64,000 nt of DNA from Phytophthora colocasiae (lineage: Eukaryota > Oomycota > Peronosporomycetes > Peronosporales > Peronosporaceae), in the NCBI GenBank assembly GCA_018806915.1, contig JAGKQI010000046.1, positions 1,302,001-1,366,000 on the forward strand, in the 5' to 3' direction. Shown piece after piece: positions 63,275-64,000 of the stretch. The notes under the pieces are model-generated. The model did not search any database, was not told the origin of the DNA, and saw only the letters and a program-made list of their open reading frames with translations. Numbering within the stretch: position 1 is the first letter of the stretch; the number at the start of each line of letters is the position of its first letter. Both the position numbers and the translations under genes were made by a program.

Positions 63275-64000
63275 ATGGCGATTGCATGGGGGAGGCGTGT
63301 GCTCACGGGCGTCGTGGGGATCCCGACGGCGCTGTGGCTGCTGAGCTCAGACCTAGGCATGCTGCTGCTTGCCACGACGCTCTGCTGCTTGTCGCTCGTG
63401 GAGTATACTTCCACTATCTGTGTGCAGATCGTTCCACAGCCCAAGGAACCGATAGAGAAGGCTATTCATCGAGTGTTAGTGACGGTCTCAGGCGCAGTGC
63501 TGTGCATTGGGGCGTGGACTGGCGGTAAACTCCTACATGGTAAGATATGATACTGGTTGAAGGGATGTATCGGTGCTGATATTTGTGGTTTCGATATGGC
63601 AGACGCTTTGAGCTTGGCGACAACATTAGCAATTTTCGCCTTCCACATTGCAACTACTAAGCAAATGAGCCAGACAGGTAACTGCAAGGATATATCGCCA
63701 CACATGCATTGTTGTGACGTGTTCTGATGAATTGGTTGTACTACTGCAGCGCTGATCAAATTGCTGCTGGATCTGTTTGCGCTGCTGTACATTGTCAACG
63801 GCTTCAGCCACGCCATTTTGCTACGGTACAGCTCCAGTAAATACGGGCTTGGACTCCAGATTCTTGGGTTGTGTTGTGCGTGGGTCTGCGACAGCGGCGC
63901 TCTTGTAGCTGGCTCATTCATGGGGCACGCTAAACTGGCACCCGTTGTTAGTCCTGGCAAGACCCTGGTGGGGGCAATTGCCGGTGTCATTTCGAGTATC
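63275..64000 (+). CDS. Phosphatidate cytidylyltransferase (CDP-diacylglycerol synthase), 5' part
   Basis: Three exons are visible: 63275-63539, 63603-63677 and 63750 to the window end, all in frame; the 3' end lies outside. Hydrophobic helices fill exons 1 and 3 (VVGIPTALWLLSSDLG, LLDLFALLYIVNGFSHAIL). The catalytic region is emerging at the edge: CCAWVCDSGALVAG, then KLAPVVSPGKTLVGAIAG, the CdsA signature with the metal-binding aspartate in VCDSG and the lysines of SPGKT. The enzyme makes CDP-diacylglycerol from phosphatidate and CTP for phosphoinositide and cardiolipin synthesis. The sequence is closer to the bacterial/organellar CdsA branch than to animal ER-type enzymes. Confidence 0.88.

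Overview
The window looks like nuclear DNA from an oomycete, most probably Phytophthora or a close relative. It has compact divergent and convergent protein genes, short introns of about 60-95 bases with GTRNGT-type donors and YAG acceptors, TATA-less start regions resembling the oomycete initiator (TCATT followed by a pyrimidine/T-rich block), a diaminopimelate-decarboxylase-type gene, a seven-helix/TKL-kinase fusion and an RT-related rvt gene. The species call is inference. I rebuilt spliced models by hand from open frames, splice signals and family motifs. Exon coordinates are given in each entry, and no transcript data were available.

Left arm (1-28341) is gene-dense housekeeping DNA: a MORN-repeat protein (cut by the window edge), glucosidase II beta, two unknown proteins, a BCCIP/Bcp1 protein, a possible Gemin8, a KIX (Med15-type) protein, the complex I assembly factor NDUFAF6, the ribosome-assembly WD protein GRWD1, two convergent cysteine-rich membrane proteins, a nucleotide-sugar transporter, a phenol-hydroxylase-type FAD monooxygenase, a GALK2-type kinase, a possible Yme2/RNA12-like protein, a 7TM-TKL kinase, a PLP decarboxylase and a p24 protein with an extra domain inserted.

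Centre (28458-about 46975) is an accessory island of nested mobile DNA. A decayed piggyBac-like element with TTAA target duplications is followed by a host-gene relic and then a broken Fanzor (eukaryotic TnpB-like OMEGA nuclease) gene. The Fanzor gene is split by a Ty1/copia element (32673-45768, target duplication TTCCC), which is itself split by a chromodomain Ty3/gypsy element (36522-44108, target duplication TGCCA). A 389-bp TA-flanked inverted-repeat element splits the Fanzor zinc finger. Immediately 3' of the Fanzor stop lie two consecutive hairpins that could be the scaffold of its guide RNA.

Right arm (47393-64000) returns to host genes: a sugar nucleotidyltransferase, a SelW/Rdx-type redox protein, a CaMKK-like kinase, Rogdi, a TPR protein, a multi-pass membrane protein, a domesticated reverse-transcriptase-related rvt gene, two more cysteine-rich membrane proteins and the start of a CDP-diacylglycerol synthase. 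A relic of the synthase first exon lies beside the other cysteine-rich gene, recording a tandem duplication of this two-gene block.

The most notable items are the Fanzor relic with its candidate guide RNA, the rvt gene, the four-member ten-cysteine membrane protein family, the p24 insertion and the 7TM-kinase fusion.
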